Below are positions 9,919 through 19,296 of a stretch of DNA of 64,000 bases, in pieces. The notes beneath the pieces are model-generated. The model saw nothing but the letters and a program-made list of their open reading frames with translations, was not told the DNA's origin and ran no database searches. A program made the position numbers and the translations under genes. Numbering within the stretch: position 1 is the stretch's first letter; each line of letters starts with the position of its first letter. Source of the DNA: JAJCYL01 sp965206015 (GTDB lineage Bacteria; Bacteroidota; Bacteroidia; Cytophagales; Cyclobacteriaceae); NCBI GenBank assembly GCA_965206015.1, contig CBDBIW010000016.1:372001-436000 (forward strand). The letters run 5' to 3'.

Positions 9919-10995
9919 ATGAGAAAAGTAAGTCATTTCATATTTGCATTCACCTTTTTGGCATTTGGCGTTGTAGCACAACCCTCAATTCAATTTGATG
10001 AGAGTACACACGATTTTGGTGAAATTCTGGAGGAAAATGGACCAGTGAATTTTAAGTTCGAATTCACAAATATGGGCACCGCACCACTCATTGTAAACAA
10101 TGTGAAGGCATCATGTGGTTGTACGACGCCAGGTTGGACAAAAGAACCTGTAATGCCAGGAAAAAAAGGGTTCATCGATGCACAGTATAATCCTGTTAAC
10201 AGACCTGGGTCTTTTAGAAAATCACTCATTATATATTCTAATGCAGGAAGTGGAAATTCTACTATCTATATACAAGGGAGTGTTACACCAAAAGCCCGGT
10301 CATTGGCTGAAACACTACCCACTAAAATTGGAAACCTGAAGCTCAGGACCAGAACAGTTAATATAGGCAACATAACCAATGAGAAAACAATCGAAAAGAA
10401 TTTCGATATATACAATGATGGTGATTCCCCCATTTCTCTTATCAAAACAGATGCTCCTGAGTTTGTAGCCATTTCATTCGTACCTAGCGAAATTGCTCCA
10501 GGAGAAGCTGGTAAAATGGCCGTCAAATACGACGCTGTCAAAAGAAATGAGTTAGGGTATGTGAGGGACGATATTACACTCTACACCAATGAAAGTGAAA
10601 TGGAAGTCAAAAAGTTGAGTGCCATTGCTACAATTAAAGAGTACTTCCCTCCTATGTCAAATGAAGAATTGGTTAATGCCCCAAAACTAAAATTTGAGAA
10701 AACAGTGATGGAATTTGGATCAGTAGATGAGGGGGAGCCTGTTTCTGCAGAGTTTACATTTACTAATTTGGGTAAAAGTGATCTTGACGTTAGGGATATA
10801 AAGTCTAACTGTAACTGTACCAAAACCAGAGTTGAGCCTTCTTCGGTTAAGCCGGGAGAATCAGGCAAAGTAATCCTTACATTTAATACTGATGGCCGCA
10901 AAGGAGTCCAACACCAACAAGTAACTGTGTTTTCTAACGACCCAAAAGGGTCGATGCAAATGGTAGCTCTAAGAGGAATGGTGAATAGTAAATAA
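9919..10995 (+). CDS. Protein with three DUF1573 Ig-like domains
   Basis: I place the start at ATG 9919, which gives 358 residues with a clean signal peptide (MRKVSHFIFAFTFLAFG, cut after VVAQ); the longer frame from 9820 would bury the signal. Three repeated Ig-like units follow, each opening with a HDFGEI / NIGNIT / MEFGSVDEG type strand. The first contains KASCGCTTPGW and the third KSNCNCTKT, the conserved paired-Cys loop of DUF1573. Such proteins are exported and very common in Bacteroidota; the function is unknown. Spacing from the preceding gene is about 150 bp. Confidence 0.85.
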   Translation: MRKVSHFIFAFTFLAFGVVAQPSIQFDESTHDFGEILEENGPVNFKFEFTNMGTAPLIVNNVKASCGCTTPGWTKEPVMPGKKGFIDAQYNPVNRPGSFRKSLIIYSNAGSGNSTIYIQGSVTPKARSLAETLPTKIGNLKLRTRTVNIGNITNEKTIEKNFDIYNDGDSPISLIKTDAPEFVAISFVPSEIAPGEAGKMAVKYDAVKRNELGYVRDDITLYTNESEMEVKKLSAIATIKEYFPPMSNEELVNAPKLKFEKTVMEFGSVDEGEPVSAEFTFTNLGKSDLDVRDIKSNCNCTKTRVEPSSVKPGESGKVILTFNTDGRKGVQHQQVTVFSNDPKGSMQMVALRGMVNSK

Positions 10996-10996
10996 G

Positions 10997-11292
10997 CTAT
11001 TTTAAAGCTCCTTTAATTACTTGGCCAGCCTTGTCTTCGGTATAATTGACGCCCAAAGCTTGACCCAATGTTCGAGCAATTTGGCTTTGGTAATATTGCC
11101 CCGGTTTCTTGAGTGCCCCAGGTGGTGGAGTACCAGGACCAATATTGGGAATCCAGATTTCACCGTCGTTTGGTCATATTCCCCATCATGTGCATAATCA
11201 TCCGTTTCTCCATAGGCAATGTATAGAACCCCTGGACTGTTTTTCTTTAATTCTTCAATAACAAAATTATGGGCGAACACATCTAGCCTCAC
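10997..11292 (-). pseudogene. C-terminal relic of an alkaline phosphatase-like protein
   Basis: A GTG-initiated fragment reads LYIAYGETDDYAHDGEYD, the metal-binding GETDD.AH block of alkaline phosphatase/sulfatase-superfamily proteins. It then jumps frame into GEIWIPNIGPGTPPPG, followed by GQYYQSQIARTLGQALGVNY and KAGQVIKGALK with a stop at 10997. The expected intervening region (usually about 70 residues with the DHGR motif) is missing, so an internal deletion plus frameshift has occurred, and an in-frame stop lies directly upstream of the fragment. This is a gene remnant with no likely activity. Confidence 0.7.
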
Positions 11293-11425
11293 TCCCTAAA
11301 AACAGTGAAGCTCATTTATTAATATATCAGGTCTGGCATAACACACTGTTGCCTAAATCCTTAGAAGGAGATTATACCCTTCTGCCAGAATGAAAAACCA
11401 TCAGGAATACATGCTTAAATATATG

Positions 11426-11464
11426 ATTATGAGTCAATCTGTTAACAGCAGACTGACTCATAAT
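11426..11464. terminator. Strong hairpin, possible terminator
   Basis: The arms ATTATGAGTCA (11426-11436) and TGACTCATAAT (11454-11464) pair perfectly. They are followed inward by one mismatch and TCTG/CAGA, around a 7-nt loop. The + strand continues TGTTTGATTTG, a weak T-rich tail. The hairpin lies in a 600-bp stretch with no intact gene. Confidence 0.45.
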
Positions 11465-11537
11465 TGTTTGATTTGATTAAGCGTATAATTGAGGAGGAAC
11501 TACGTTTTTTTCTTCACTTTAATCAAGACCATAAATC

Positions 11538-11660
11538 CTAATTCTTGATAATTCTCCTGGTAAAGCTCCCTTTATCGGTGCTTAGACTGAAGAGATAAAT
11601 CCCTTTAGTCAAAGGCGAAATATCAATATCCTTGGCGCGTGTTGGCAAAATATTAACTCA
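11538..11660 (-). pseudogene. Relic of a T9SS type A C-terminal sorting domain
   Basis: On the minus strand an open stretch of 40 codons ends KGIYLFSLSTDKGSFTRR, then IIKN-stop. This is the terminal part of a T9SS type A sorting domain. It is preceded by an in-frame stop and attached to no passenger protein. It closely resembles, at DNA level too, the end of the giant surface protein at 59.8 kb (KGSFTRRIIRN-stop followed by the same GGATT). The rest of 11293-11902 holds the hairpin at 11426 and nothing else I can identify. Confidence 0.75.
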
Positions 11661-11902
11661 ATTTAGACTGCCAATTTAAACATAAGGTTTGAGTTCTACT
11701 GGATTGAAGTAAATAATGCTTCAGTCAACCTCAATTCATGCTATATGGGATAGGGCGACAGGCGAGACCAAGCTTCATTAACAACGGTAAACCATTCAAT
11801 TCTTTTTCCCGGATAAATTTTCCTGGCCCTTTTTGGTGATAATGCTATTCTTAATTTTAAGCGGAGGATTTAAGCAGAAGTCTTAAATCCTCTTTGACCG
11901 GA

Positions 11903-14900
11903 TTATTTTTCCAATACCTTTCCAGGAATTGTAACCGACTTCACCCCAGTCAGAGCTGGTGTTTCACTGGTGCCTTCATCTGTGTAAGTAGCCTTCAATA
12001 CCAGTACATTGTCTCCTTCCTCTCCTGAAGGGGTAATTGTTCCACTCATTGGAAGGGATTGTTTATCCGATTCTGCTAAAGACCGGATATACGCTATGAT
12101 GCGATTTGCTTCATTAGACGTGATGTCGGGGTGGGCTGGCATACTAACGTCACCCCAAACTCCAGAGCTGCCAAATATTATTTTACTACGGAGGTAACTT
12201 GTAACCCTGAACTTGTTCTTGTGTTTCTTCGCTACATCCGCATAACTGGGTCCAATAGAGGCTTCATTTTCTTTGTGGCAAGCTTTACAATCCATGTCTT
12301 GGAGTAATGATTTACCTATCACCGCATCAGATACCTGTTGATGGCCTAATGATAAGGATGCCTGGTCCATACTTTCCTGATAATCTACTGAAATAAAGAC
12401 ATTCGACTCATCTACAGTACCGTCCTCGTCTGAAACGGATACTATATAGTTTAGCGGCACACCAGGGGTAAAGGTGCCGAAACCACTATCAAAGGTTATT
12501 GCAATTTCCGGCCTAACATTTCCAGCTACAACTGTAATAAATTGGCTCTGAGTTTTTGCTCCATACTCATCTGTGACGCTTACAGAAACATTGAATTCCC
12601 CTGATTTTTCGAAATCATAGGAGGTCTGAGGTTCAGTCGTTTCTTCGGTATCACCATTTCCAAAATCCCAGGTATATGTCAACTCATTTTTTTCAGGATC
12701 GCTTGTTTTTGCTTTGACATTAATGGCAAGGGGCACTTTTCCCGAGCTCATATCCACGGAAATATCACTAATAACTGGTGGTCTGTTTCCCGGATTATAC
12801 TGGATAAACCCAAGACTTGAATCATCATTTTGCAAGAACCATCCACTTCCGTATTCAAGAAGGTAAATGGTTCCGTCCGATCCCACTTCCATGTCAATAA
12901 GATTATTGACCTTAATATCAGAGGCAAAAGGCTCCATTTTATTGAAAGTTCCGTCTGGGAACAAACTGACTGCTTTCATCCATCCCCTCATCCAGTCATA
13001 AATAATGATCTTCTTATCATAATAATCCGGTAAGGCGTTTTCACCGTTGTACAGATCACTGTAATAAGCCGGACCTGCCATGGCATTTCTTCCGCCAGTT
13101 CCTACTTGTGGAAAGTCTTCTGAGTTGACATATGGATAATAGACATAAGCAGGCATTGCTTCAGGTAGCTCATTCAACCCGGTATTATTCCTGGAATCAT
13201 TAATTGGTTTCTCAGGGTCAAAGATGGTACCAGTTTCACCGGTCACGTAATCATAGTCGAAATAGGGCTTATTGTCTGCTATGAATAGGGGCCACCCAAA
13301 ATTACCCGCCTCCCTGGCCTGGTTCATTTCGTCATATCCTTTGGGTCCTCGGGTTTTTAGACTGTCAATTCTTGCATCAGGACCTACATCACCCCAATAG
13401 ACCCAACCTCTCTTAGGGTCAACAGAGATTCGATAAGGATTACGATGTCCCATGGTGTAGATTTCAGGTCTTGTTTTAGGGGTTCCGGGAGGAAAAAGAT
13501 TGCCTTTTGGTATGTCATAAGAGCCGTCTTCATTCACTTTTATCCTGATGATTTTTCCACGTAAATCGTTAGTGTTTCCCGAAGATCTCCGGGCATCATA
13601 TTGTTGGTGACCTGGGATATCATTAAGAGGGGCATAGCCATTGTTAACATAGGGCACACCTTCTTCATTAAAAGGTGTGGAATTATCTCCCGTTGATAAA
13701 TACAAGAGTTTGCCCGGACCGAAGGCAATCGACCCGCCTGTATGGCAACATATTTCTCTTTGACTCGCCACATCCAGAATTACTTGTTCTGAATCCATGT
13801 CAAAAACATCATCTTTAAATTTGTAACGGGAAAGGCGATTCACCCACTCGTCACCTGTCGGACTGTAGAACACATAAATCCAGTTATTGGAGGCAAAGTC
13901 CGGGTCCTTTTGTAAACCCAGGAGTCCTTCTTCAGCATTTACACCGGGAGTGTTAAGCGTCTCGTAGTAAACATCCAGAGTGGCAACCTGGCTAACTTTT
14001 TTTGTGCCCCTCTTATAGAGGAGTATTTCTCCCCGCCGTTGTGCAATTAATACGCCATCATTGGGTAAAATGGTCATTTCCGTTGGTTCATAAAATTCTC
14101 CAGCCACAAGAACTGTTTTTGAAAAGCGGTCAGCATCTGGTGGGGTCTGGCTGGAGACCTTGGAGTAGTCCAATTCCATATTTTCACCGATTGCATATTT
14201 AATCCCACCTAAGAGATGCTTCAGGTAATTGGCTTCAGTATAACTTTCTGGTGTATGTCCGAGGGCAGTATAAAATGCCCGACCTCCATCGTATTCATGA
14301 TACCAACTCATTGGATGCAGATCACCATTCTCACCTCCTTCGTATGAAGATTCATCAATAGTGATTAAAATTTTGACATCTGGGTTGATCTTTTTGAAAT
14401 TGTAGAGTTCGTCTCGTCGTTGCCAATTGGATTCTTCAAAAAAATCCGTTGCACCGAATTGTCTATCCACTATTGTAAAGCTTGCTTCCTGAGTGGCTGG
14501 ATGACTTTTAAAATAAGCACCCACCAATTTGCCATACCAATTCCAATCATATTCTGTGTCCGTGGCCGCATGAACCCCAACAAATCCGCCTCCAGCTTGA
14601 ATGTATCTTTCAAAAGCTGATTCTTGCTTATGGTCCAATACATTACCGGTTGTACTTAAGAAGATAATTGCAGAATAAGCCCGAAGGGATTCATCATTAA
14701 ATAGTCCTGCATTTTTCGTTGTGTCAACATCAAAACCATTTTCGCTTCCCAACCTTTGAATAGCAGTAATTCCATCAGCAATAGAGGCATGCTGATAACC
14801 CATGGTTTTAGAGAAAACGAGAATCTTCGGTGGTCCGCACCCCTTACTATCACAACCCCTCTTACTATTACAACCCCAAAATGCGGTAGTAAATAATGCA

Positions 14901-14938
14901 ACGAATACAAACAGGATAAATATTTTAAGATACTTCAT
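11903..14938 (-). CDS. ThuA / sugar dehydrogenase / PKD / cytochrome c fusion lipoprotein
   Basis: 1011 residues. The lipoprotein signal ends in FWGC (Cys about 23). Order of domains: ThuA-like (about 38-250; ILVFSKTMGYQHAS, GFVGVHAATDTEYDW, MSWYHEYDGGRAFYTALGH); a PQQ/soluble glucose dehydrogenase-type six-bladed propeller (about 268-700; ICCHTGGSIAFGP, RRSSGNTNDLRGKIIRI, MGHRNPYRISVDP); a PKD domain (about 715-800; YTWDFGNGDTEE); and a cytochrome c module (about 860-945) with CKACH haem attachment and a distal Met in MPAHP. This layout suggests periplasmic sugar oxidation with electrons passed to the attached haem, but the substrate is unknown. The gene is isolated and flanked by IS debris upstream. 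Confidence 0.9.
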   Translation of the reverse strand: MKYLKIFILFVFVALFTTAFWGCNSKRGCDSKGCGPPKILVFSKTMGYQHASIADGITAIQRLGSENGFDVDTTKNAGLFNDESLRAYSAIIFLSTTGNVLDHKQESAFERYIQAGGGFVGVHAATDTEYDWNWYGKLVGAYFKSHPATQEASFTIVDRQFGATDFFEESNWQRRDELYNFKKINPDVKILITIDESSYEGGENGDLHPMSWYHEYDGGRAFYTALGHTPESYTEANYLKHLLGGIKYAIGENMELDYSKVSSQTPPDADRFSKTVLVAGEFYEPTEMTILPNDGVLIAQRRGEILLYKRGTKKVSQVATLDVYYETLNTPGVNAEEGLLGLQKDPDFASNNWIYVFYSPTGDEWVNRLSRYKFKDDVFDMDSEQVILDVASQREICCHTGGSIAFGPGKLLYLSTGDNSTPFNEEGVPYVNNGYAPLNDIPGHQQYDARRSSGNTNDLRGKIIRIKVNEDGSYDIPKGNLFPPGTPKTRPEIYTMGHRNPYRISVDPKRGWVYWGDVGPDARIDSLKTRGPKGYDEMNQAREAGNFGWPLFIADNKPYFDYDYVTGETGTIFDPEKPINDSRNNTGLNELPEAMPAYVYYPYVNSEDFPQVGTGGRNAMAGPAYYSDLYNGENALPDYYDKKIIIYDWMRGWMKAVSLFPDGTFNKMEPFASDIKVNNLIDMEVGSDGTIYLLEYGSGWFLQNDDSSLGFIQYNPGNRPPVISDISVDMSSGKVPLAINVKAKTSDPEKNELTYTWDFGNGDTEETTEPQTSYDFEKSGEFNVSVSVTDEYGAKTQSQFITVVAGNVRPEIAITFDSGFGTFTPGVPLNYIVSVSDEDGTVDESNVFISVDYQESMDQASLSLGHQQVSDAVIGKSLLQDMDCKACHKENEASIGPSYADVAKKHKNKFRVTSYLRSKIIFGSSGVWGDVSMPAHPDITSNEANRIIAYIRSLAESDKQSLPMSGTITPSGEEGDNVLVLKATYTDEGTSETPALTGVKSVTIPGKVLEK

Positions 14939-14940
14939 AT

Positions 14941-14976
14941 CAAACAGGCACTAAAATTCAAACAGGCACTAAAATT
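14941..14976. repeat. Perfect 18-bp tandem duplication
   Basis: CAAACAGGCACTAAAATT occurs twice back to back, immediately upstream of the ThuA-fusion start codon, so it lies in its 5' untranslated leader. Confidence 0.95.
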
Positions 14977-15061
14977 ATGAACGGCAAAATTAGTCGTATT
15001 ATACCAGACTTAGTACCAGTTTGATAGTGGGTGGTTATGTTTTATTAACCTGAATTCGGGA

Positions 15062-15715
15062 TAATCAGGTAATAGATCAAGTTGGTTAGAGAATATTTTT
15101 TCCAATCGAATAATGCTTTGCTGATGTATTCCTTATCGCCAAACAGTTTTCCAGACAAACCTTTGGTCATACTTTTATAATAGCTTCAATATCCCGTTGC
15201 CTTTCGTTGAGATAAAAGCTCGTTAATTCTCCTTTTTCGCTGATGATCAGTTGTAATCTGAATCCGAAGAACCAATCCGTTGTGGTCTTTTTTCTTTGAG
15301 CCATCCCTTTGAAAATACGATGTTTATGGATGCGTCTGTTATGAGACGGGATCAAGCTGGTCGAATCAATAAAATTGATCCCTGTACATTTTCCCTACAT
15401 GCTTGCTTGGGCAAGAACATGAAAGGAGCAGCCACTTTGGCCTGTAACCCGACAAATCGATTGCAGGAAACCGGATCGGGGGAAGAAGTCTGAATAACAA
15501 GGACAGACTACTTTGTTGATAATCATGTTGGAAGGTTTTGTGCGCTTCCCGGGTGCAATCCGGTCATGAGGGTTATTATTTCAGAATAACCCAGGCGACT
15601 AGTCCGGTTTCTGGATCTGATTCCCTGTTTTGGGGTGAGTTTACGGACCGGGGAGCTATGTTCTGAATATTTTTGACAAAGATCATCAACCTGGATATAA
15701 AAATTCCTGCTTTCT
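15062..15715 (-). pseudogene. Degenerate IS982-family transposase
   Basis: Fragments in several frames line up with an IS982 transposase in order. Near 15700 there is YIQVDDLCQKYS; then GYSEIITLMTGLHPGS; then INFIDSTSLIPSHNRRIHKH followed by RIFKGMAQRKKTTTDWFFGF (the central DDE-like block, 15167-15380); and finally GLSGKLFGDKEYISKALF (about 15090-15165). Stops and frameshifts separate them, and the C-terminus is lost by about 15060. No inverted repeats are identifiable for this copy. It is dead. Confidence 0.75.
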
Positions 15716-15851
15716 CATCCCGGATTCAGGTTAATACTTCATGCTCCATGTAAAGAGCTTAATGAATGTGGACTAAGCGGTAATTAAAATAGAAATATTT
15801 CCGGTTAGTGAATTGGTATTTTTGTTCGTATTTATTTACATTAGCATCATT

Positions 15852-16049
15852 ATAACCCGTTATGCTCATTAAATCAAGTAATAAAGAAGGAGATAAATGA
15901 AGTGCAAAATCCTGATTATCAGTAAATTTAAGGTATACACAATTTAATTCATTGAACAAGCTCATACACAACATCACAATAAATTTAATTTCAACAGACC
16001 AATTAATAACTTGAAAGTTGCTATCACATATATTAGCACAACGGGTTAT
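15852..16049. mobile_element. 198-bp IS982-derived MITE-like element
   Basis: The terminal inverted repeats ATAACCCGTTATGCT (15852-15866) and AGCACAACGGGTTAT (16035-16049) match at 14 of 15 positions. The right 80 bp (translated as NKFNFNRPINNLKV) is homologous in sequence and spacing to the C-terminus and right end of the IS982 copy at 62.93-63.06 kb (NKFDFNRSINNLKI, then GCACCACGGGTTA). The element lacks a transposase frame and so is an internally deleted derivative. It ends 71 bp before the susC start codon. No clear target duplication is visible. Confidence 0.65.
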
Positions 16050-16120
16050 TGTAGTTAATTACCAATTAACGGATAACAGAATAAAAATTTAACTAAAAAT
16101 TTAACTAAAAATTGATTGAT

Positions 16121-19100
16121 ATGAAAAAAATATTACTATTATCAGGGTTAATGACACTGGGTTCAGTGCTGTTAGTTCAGGCACAACAAAATACCCCCCC
16201 CCCCCCAATTCCCGGAGTTTGAGTGGAAAAGTCACAGGAGCAGATGACGGAGCTGTTTTGGCAGGTGTAAATGTTGCCATCAAAGGTACCAGTACGGGTA
16301 CGATTACGGATTTAGATGGCACCTATAAACTGGATGTATCAGATACTGATGTTCTGATTTTTTCTTATATCGGCTATGCTTCACAAGAGGTGCTTGTCGG
16401 AACACGGTCTGTGATTGACCTTTCCTTACCAATCGACGCAGAGCAACTCAATGAAATAGTTGTTACGGCATTTGGTATTGAAAAAAGCAAGAAGGCACTC
16501 GGATATTCAGTGTCCCAGGTGGACGGTAACAAATTTACTGAATCCAGAACGGTAAACCTGGGAACAGCTCTGACAGGTAAGGTGGCGGGAGTTAACGTAA
16601 CTGCCCCTTCTTCCGGAGTTGCAGGATCAACCAGGGTACTAATTAGAGGAGGGTCTTCACTTACCGGAGAAGATCAACCATTGTATGTAATCAATGGTGT
16701 ACCTATCGACAATACCACATCAGGTAGTGCCGGACTTTGGGGAGGAAACGATGGAGGAGATGGCTTATCTGCTATCAACCCTGATGATATTGAAAGTATT
16801 TCCGTACTGAAAGGAAATTCAGCTGCAGCTTTATACGGTTTTCGTGGTGCTAATGGTGTAATATTGATCACTACAAAATCAGGAAAGGCAAGACAGGGAG
16901 TTGGCGTTGAGTTCAATTCTAACTTTACATTTAATACGGTTGTTGACCATACTGATTTTCAAAATCAATACGGTCACGGAAGCAATGGTCAGAAACCTTC
17001 AAATCAGGCCAGTGCACTGGAGAATGGACAAAGCTCCTGGGGAGCCAGATTAGACGGATCCAATGTGGTCCAGTTTGACGCGGTTGAGCGACCTTACTCA
17101 GATCAGGGGCAAACGCTGAAGGATTTTTACCAAACAGGTTATTCCTGGACCAACACCATAGCACTTTCAGGTGGTAATGAAAATCATACCTATCGATTTT
17201 CTGCTTCAGATTTGAGTAATGAGGACATTACTCCCAATTCCGGATTTGATAGAATTGTATTTACTGCTAAAATCAACGGACAATATGGAAAGCTAAGTTC
17301 TCAGATTTCCGGGCAATATTCGAAAGAAACCGCATTGAACAGACCAAGACTATCTGATACACCCGGAAATGCCAATGCTACAGCAGTGCTGTTGTCTCCG
17401 GCGATCACTTTTGAAAGTTTAAAGGGTACAACAGATAAAATTGGAGCAGCAGCAGATCGCACAGAATTGCAACATCAGGGTAATACTTTTGCACAAAACC
17501 CTTATTGGGCGGCTTACCAATTCCATAGAGAAGATGTGAAAAACAGATTCCTGGGATCCGCTGCTTTGCAATATGATATTTTGGATTGGTTGTATGTACG
17601 TGCAAGAGCGGGTACTGACCAGGCTACCAGAACGGATGAAGCAGTAGAGGCTTATGGAACTGCTTATAAGGGCCCTGGTAGTGTTAATCAAACGACAAGA
17701 GAGGTCAGAGAAGATAATCTGGATTTGTTTATAGGAATCAATAAAGATTTCGGTGATTTCAATCTGGATGTTTTATTAGGCGGTAATAGAATGAGAAGAA
17801 GTTTTAGAAGGGTGAGAATTGGGGGAAATGATCTTAGTATTCCCTTTTTCCACTCAGTGGGTAATGTTGTAAATCAGACTTATGCATTGGAATTCAATGA
17901 AAATGGCACCAATTCCGTGTTTGGTGCAGCTACCGTATCGTATCAAAACTTTCTGTTTTTAACTTCTACCCTTAGAAGAGATAGCTATTCAGTACTTTCC
18001 AGAGAAGACAATGATGTGATATACCCTTCCGTCAATGCGAGTGTAGTGCTTTCAGATTTAGTAGAACTACCGTCATTCTTCACTTTCGTTAAGTTAAGAA
18101 CGGGTTGGGCGCAATCCGGATCGGGGGGAAATGTAAGGCCATATAGTCTTTTTCCTACTTATCAGTTGAATTCAAATACCCATGCCAGCGGTGCTATTTT
18201 AGGAAATATTAGTAATAGAACAACGATTCCGAATTCAACGGTAACTCCTTATTTGTCTTCTGAGCTGGAATTTGGCACAGATTTTCGCTTATTTGGCAAT
18301 AGGGTCGGGGTTGACCTGACCTATTATAACAGGACTTCAACAGATATTATTTTGAATACCACTGTTTCTCAAACATCAGGTTTTAACAATACATCAATTA
18401 ATATCGGAGAACTGAATAATAAAGGAATAGAATTGTTAATAAACGCTACGCCGGTAATCACTTCGGTTTTTACCTGGGATGTATCTTTCAATATGGCTAA
18501 AAATACAAGTCAAGTCAGGAGTTTGGGAGAAGATGCCGAAGGAAATGCCATAGAGTTTCTTAACCTGCAAGAGGCGCGCACAAGGCAGGAAAGAATCAGG
18601 CACTATGTAGATTCTCCAGCAGGTTTAATCACAGGATATAAACACAGAACCATCGATGGTCAAAAAGTTTATACCGCCGAAGGTTTTCCAGTAAGAAGTG
18701 AAAAGTTTGAAATCCTCGGAGAAGGAAGACATCCTTTCAGTGCCGGGCTGAGCAATAACCTCAGATACAAAAATTTCAATTTCAGCTTTTTAATTGATAT
18801 GAGAAGTGGAGGCTCCGTGATGTCAGGTACCAATGTGATAGCATTTGGTGTCGGATTACATAAAGAAACTCTTCCCGGCCGTGAATCAGAAGTTGGTGAT
18901 TCAGGATTGACTGTTTCAGGTGTAGGTGAAGATGGTGCAGCGTTGACAGTCAATATCGCACCAGAAGATATAGACGATTACTACGGCAGATACAATGATA
19001 TTACCGAGTATTTTGTATATGATGCCTCATTTGGTAAACTAAGAGAGGTTTCCTTAGGTTACAGTTTGCCAGGAGCCATATTAAACAAAACGCCATTTGA

Positions 19101-19269
19101 AAAAGTGTCTCTGTCTTTCGTTGCCAGAAACCTTCTGCTACTTTGGTCAAATGTACCCAATATAGACCCTGAATCCGGGTATTCTAACCAAACTGGGACG
19201 CAGGGATTGGAGTATTTCTCTCTTCCTGCCACGAGAAATTTCGGGTTTAACCTGGCGGCTTCTTTTTAA
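16121..19269 (+). CDS. SusC/RagA-type TonB-dependent transporter, poly-C frame OFF as read
   Basis: ATG 16121 opens a signal peptide (MKKILLLSGLMTLG to VQAQQ). At codon 25 comes a 13-C run (16194-16206), after which this frame stops at a TGA (16217). The long coding frame starts in the +2 phase at about 16219, with no stop to 19269. One extra C (14) or two fewer (11) would fuse the signal peptide and barrel. The body has a carboxypeptidase-like N-domain (GKVTGADDGAVLAGV), a plug domain (RVLIRGGSSLTGEDQPLYVI, SISVLKGNSAAALYG, GVILITTKSG) and a 22-strand barrel ending AASF. It imports oligomeric nutrients together with the SusD directly downstream. The substrate is unknown; no glycosidase lies nearby. 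Confidence 0.9.
16194..16206 (+). repeat. Poly-C tract (13 C) inside susC
   Basis: A run of 13 C codes for prolines just after the signal peptidase site (QQNT-PPPP). Runs of this length mutate readily by slippage, and the current length puts the gene out of frame. Confidence 0.95.
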
Positions 19270-19296
19270 TTGTGGTTTACTAAAAAATTGAATAAG

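Noticed and set aside
15759..15977. Minus-strand 72-residue frame upstream of susC
   Set aside because: It lies inside the IS982-derived MITE, and its end is the antisense of an IS982 C-terminus.
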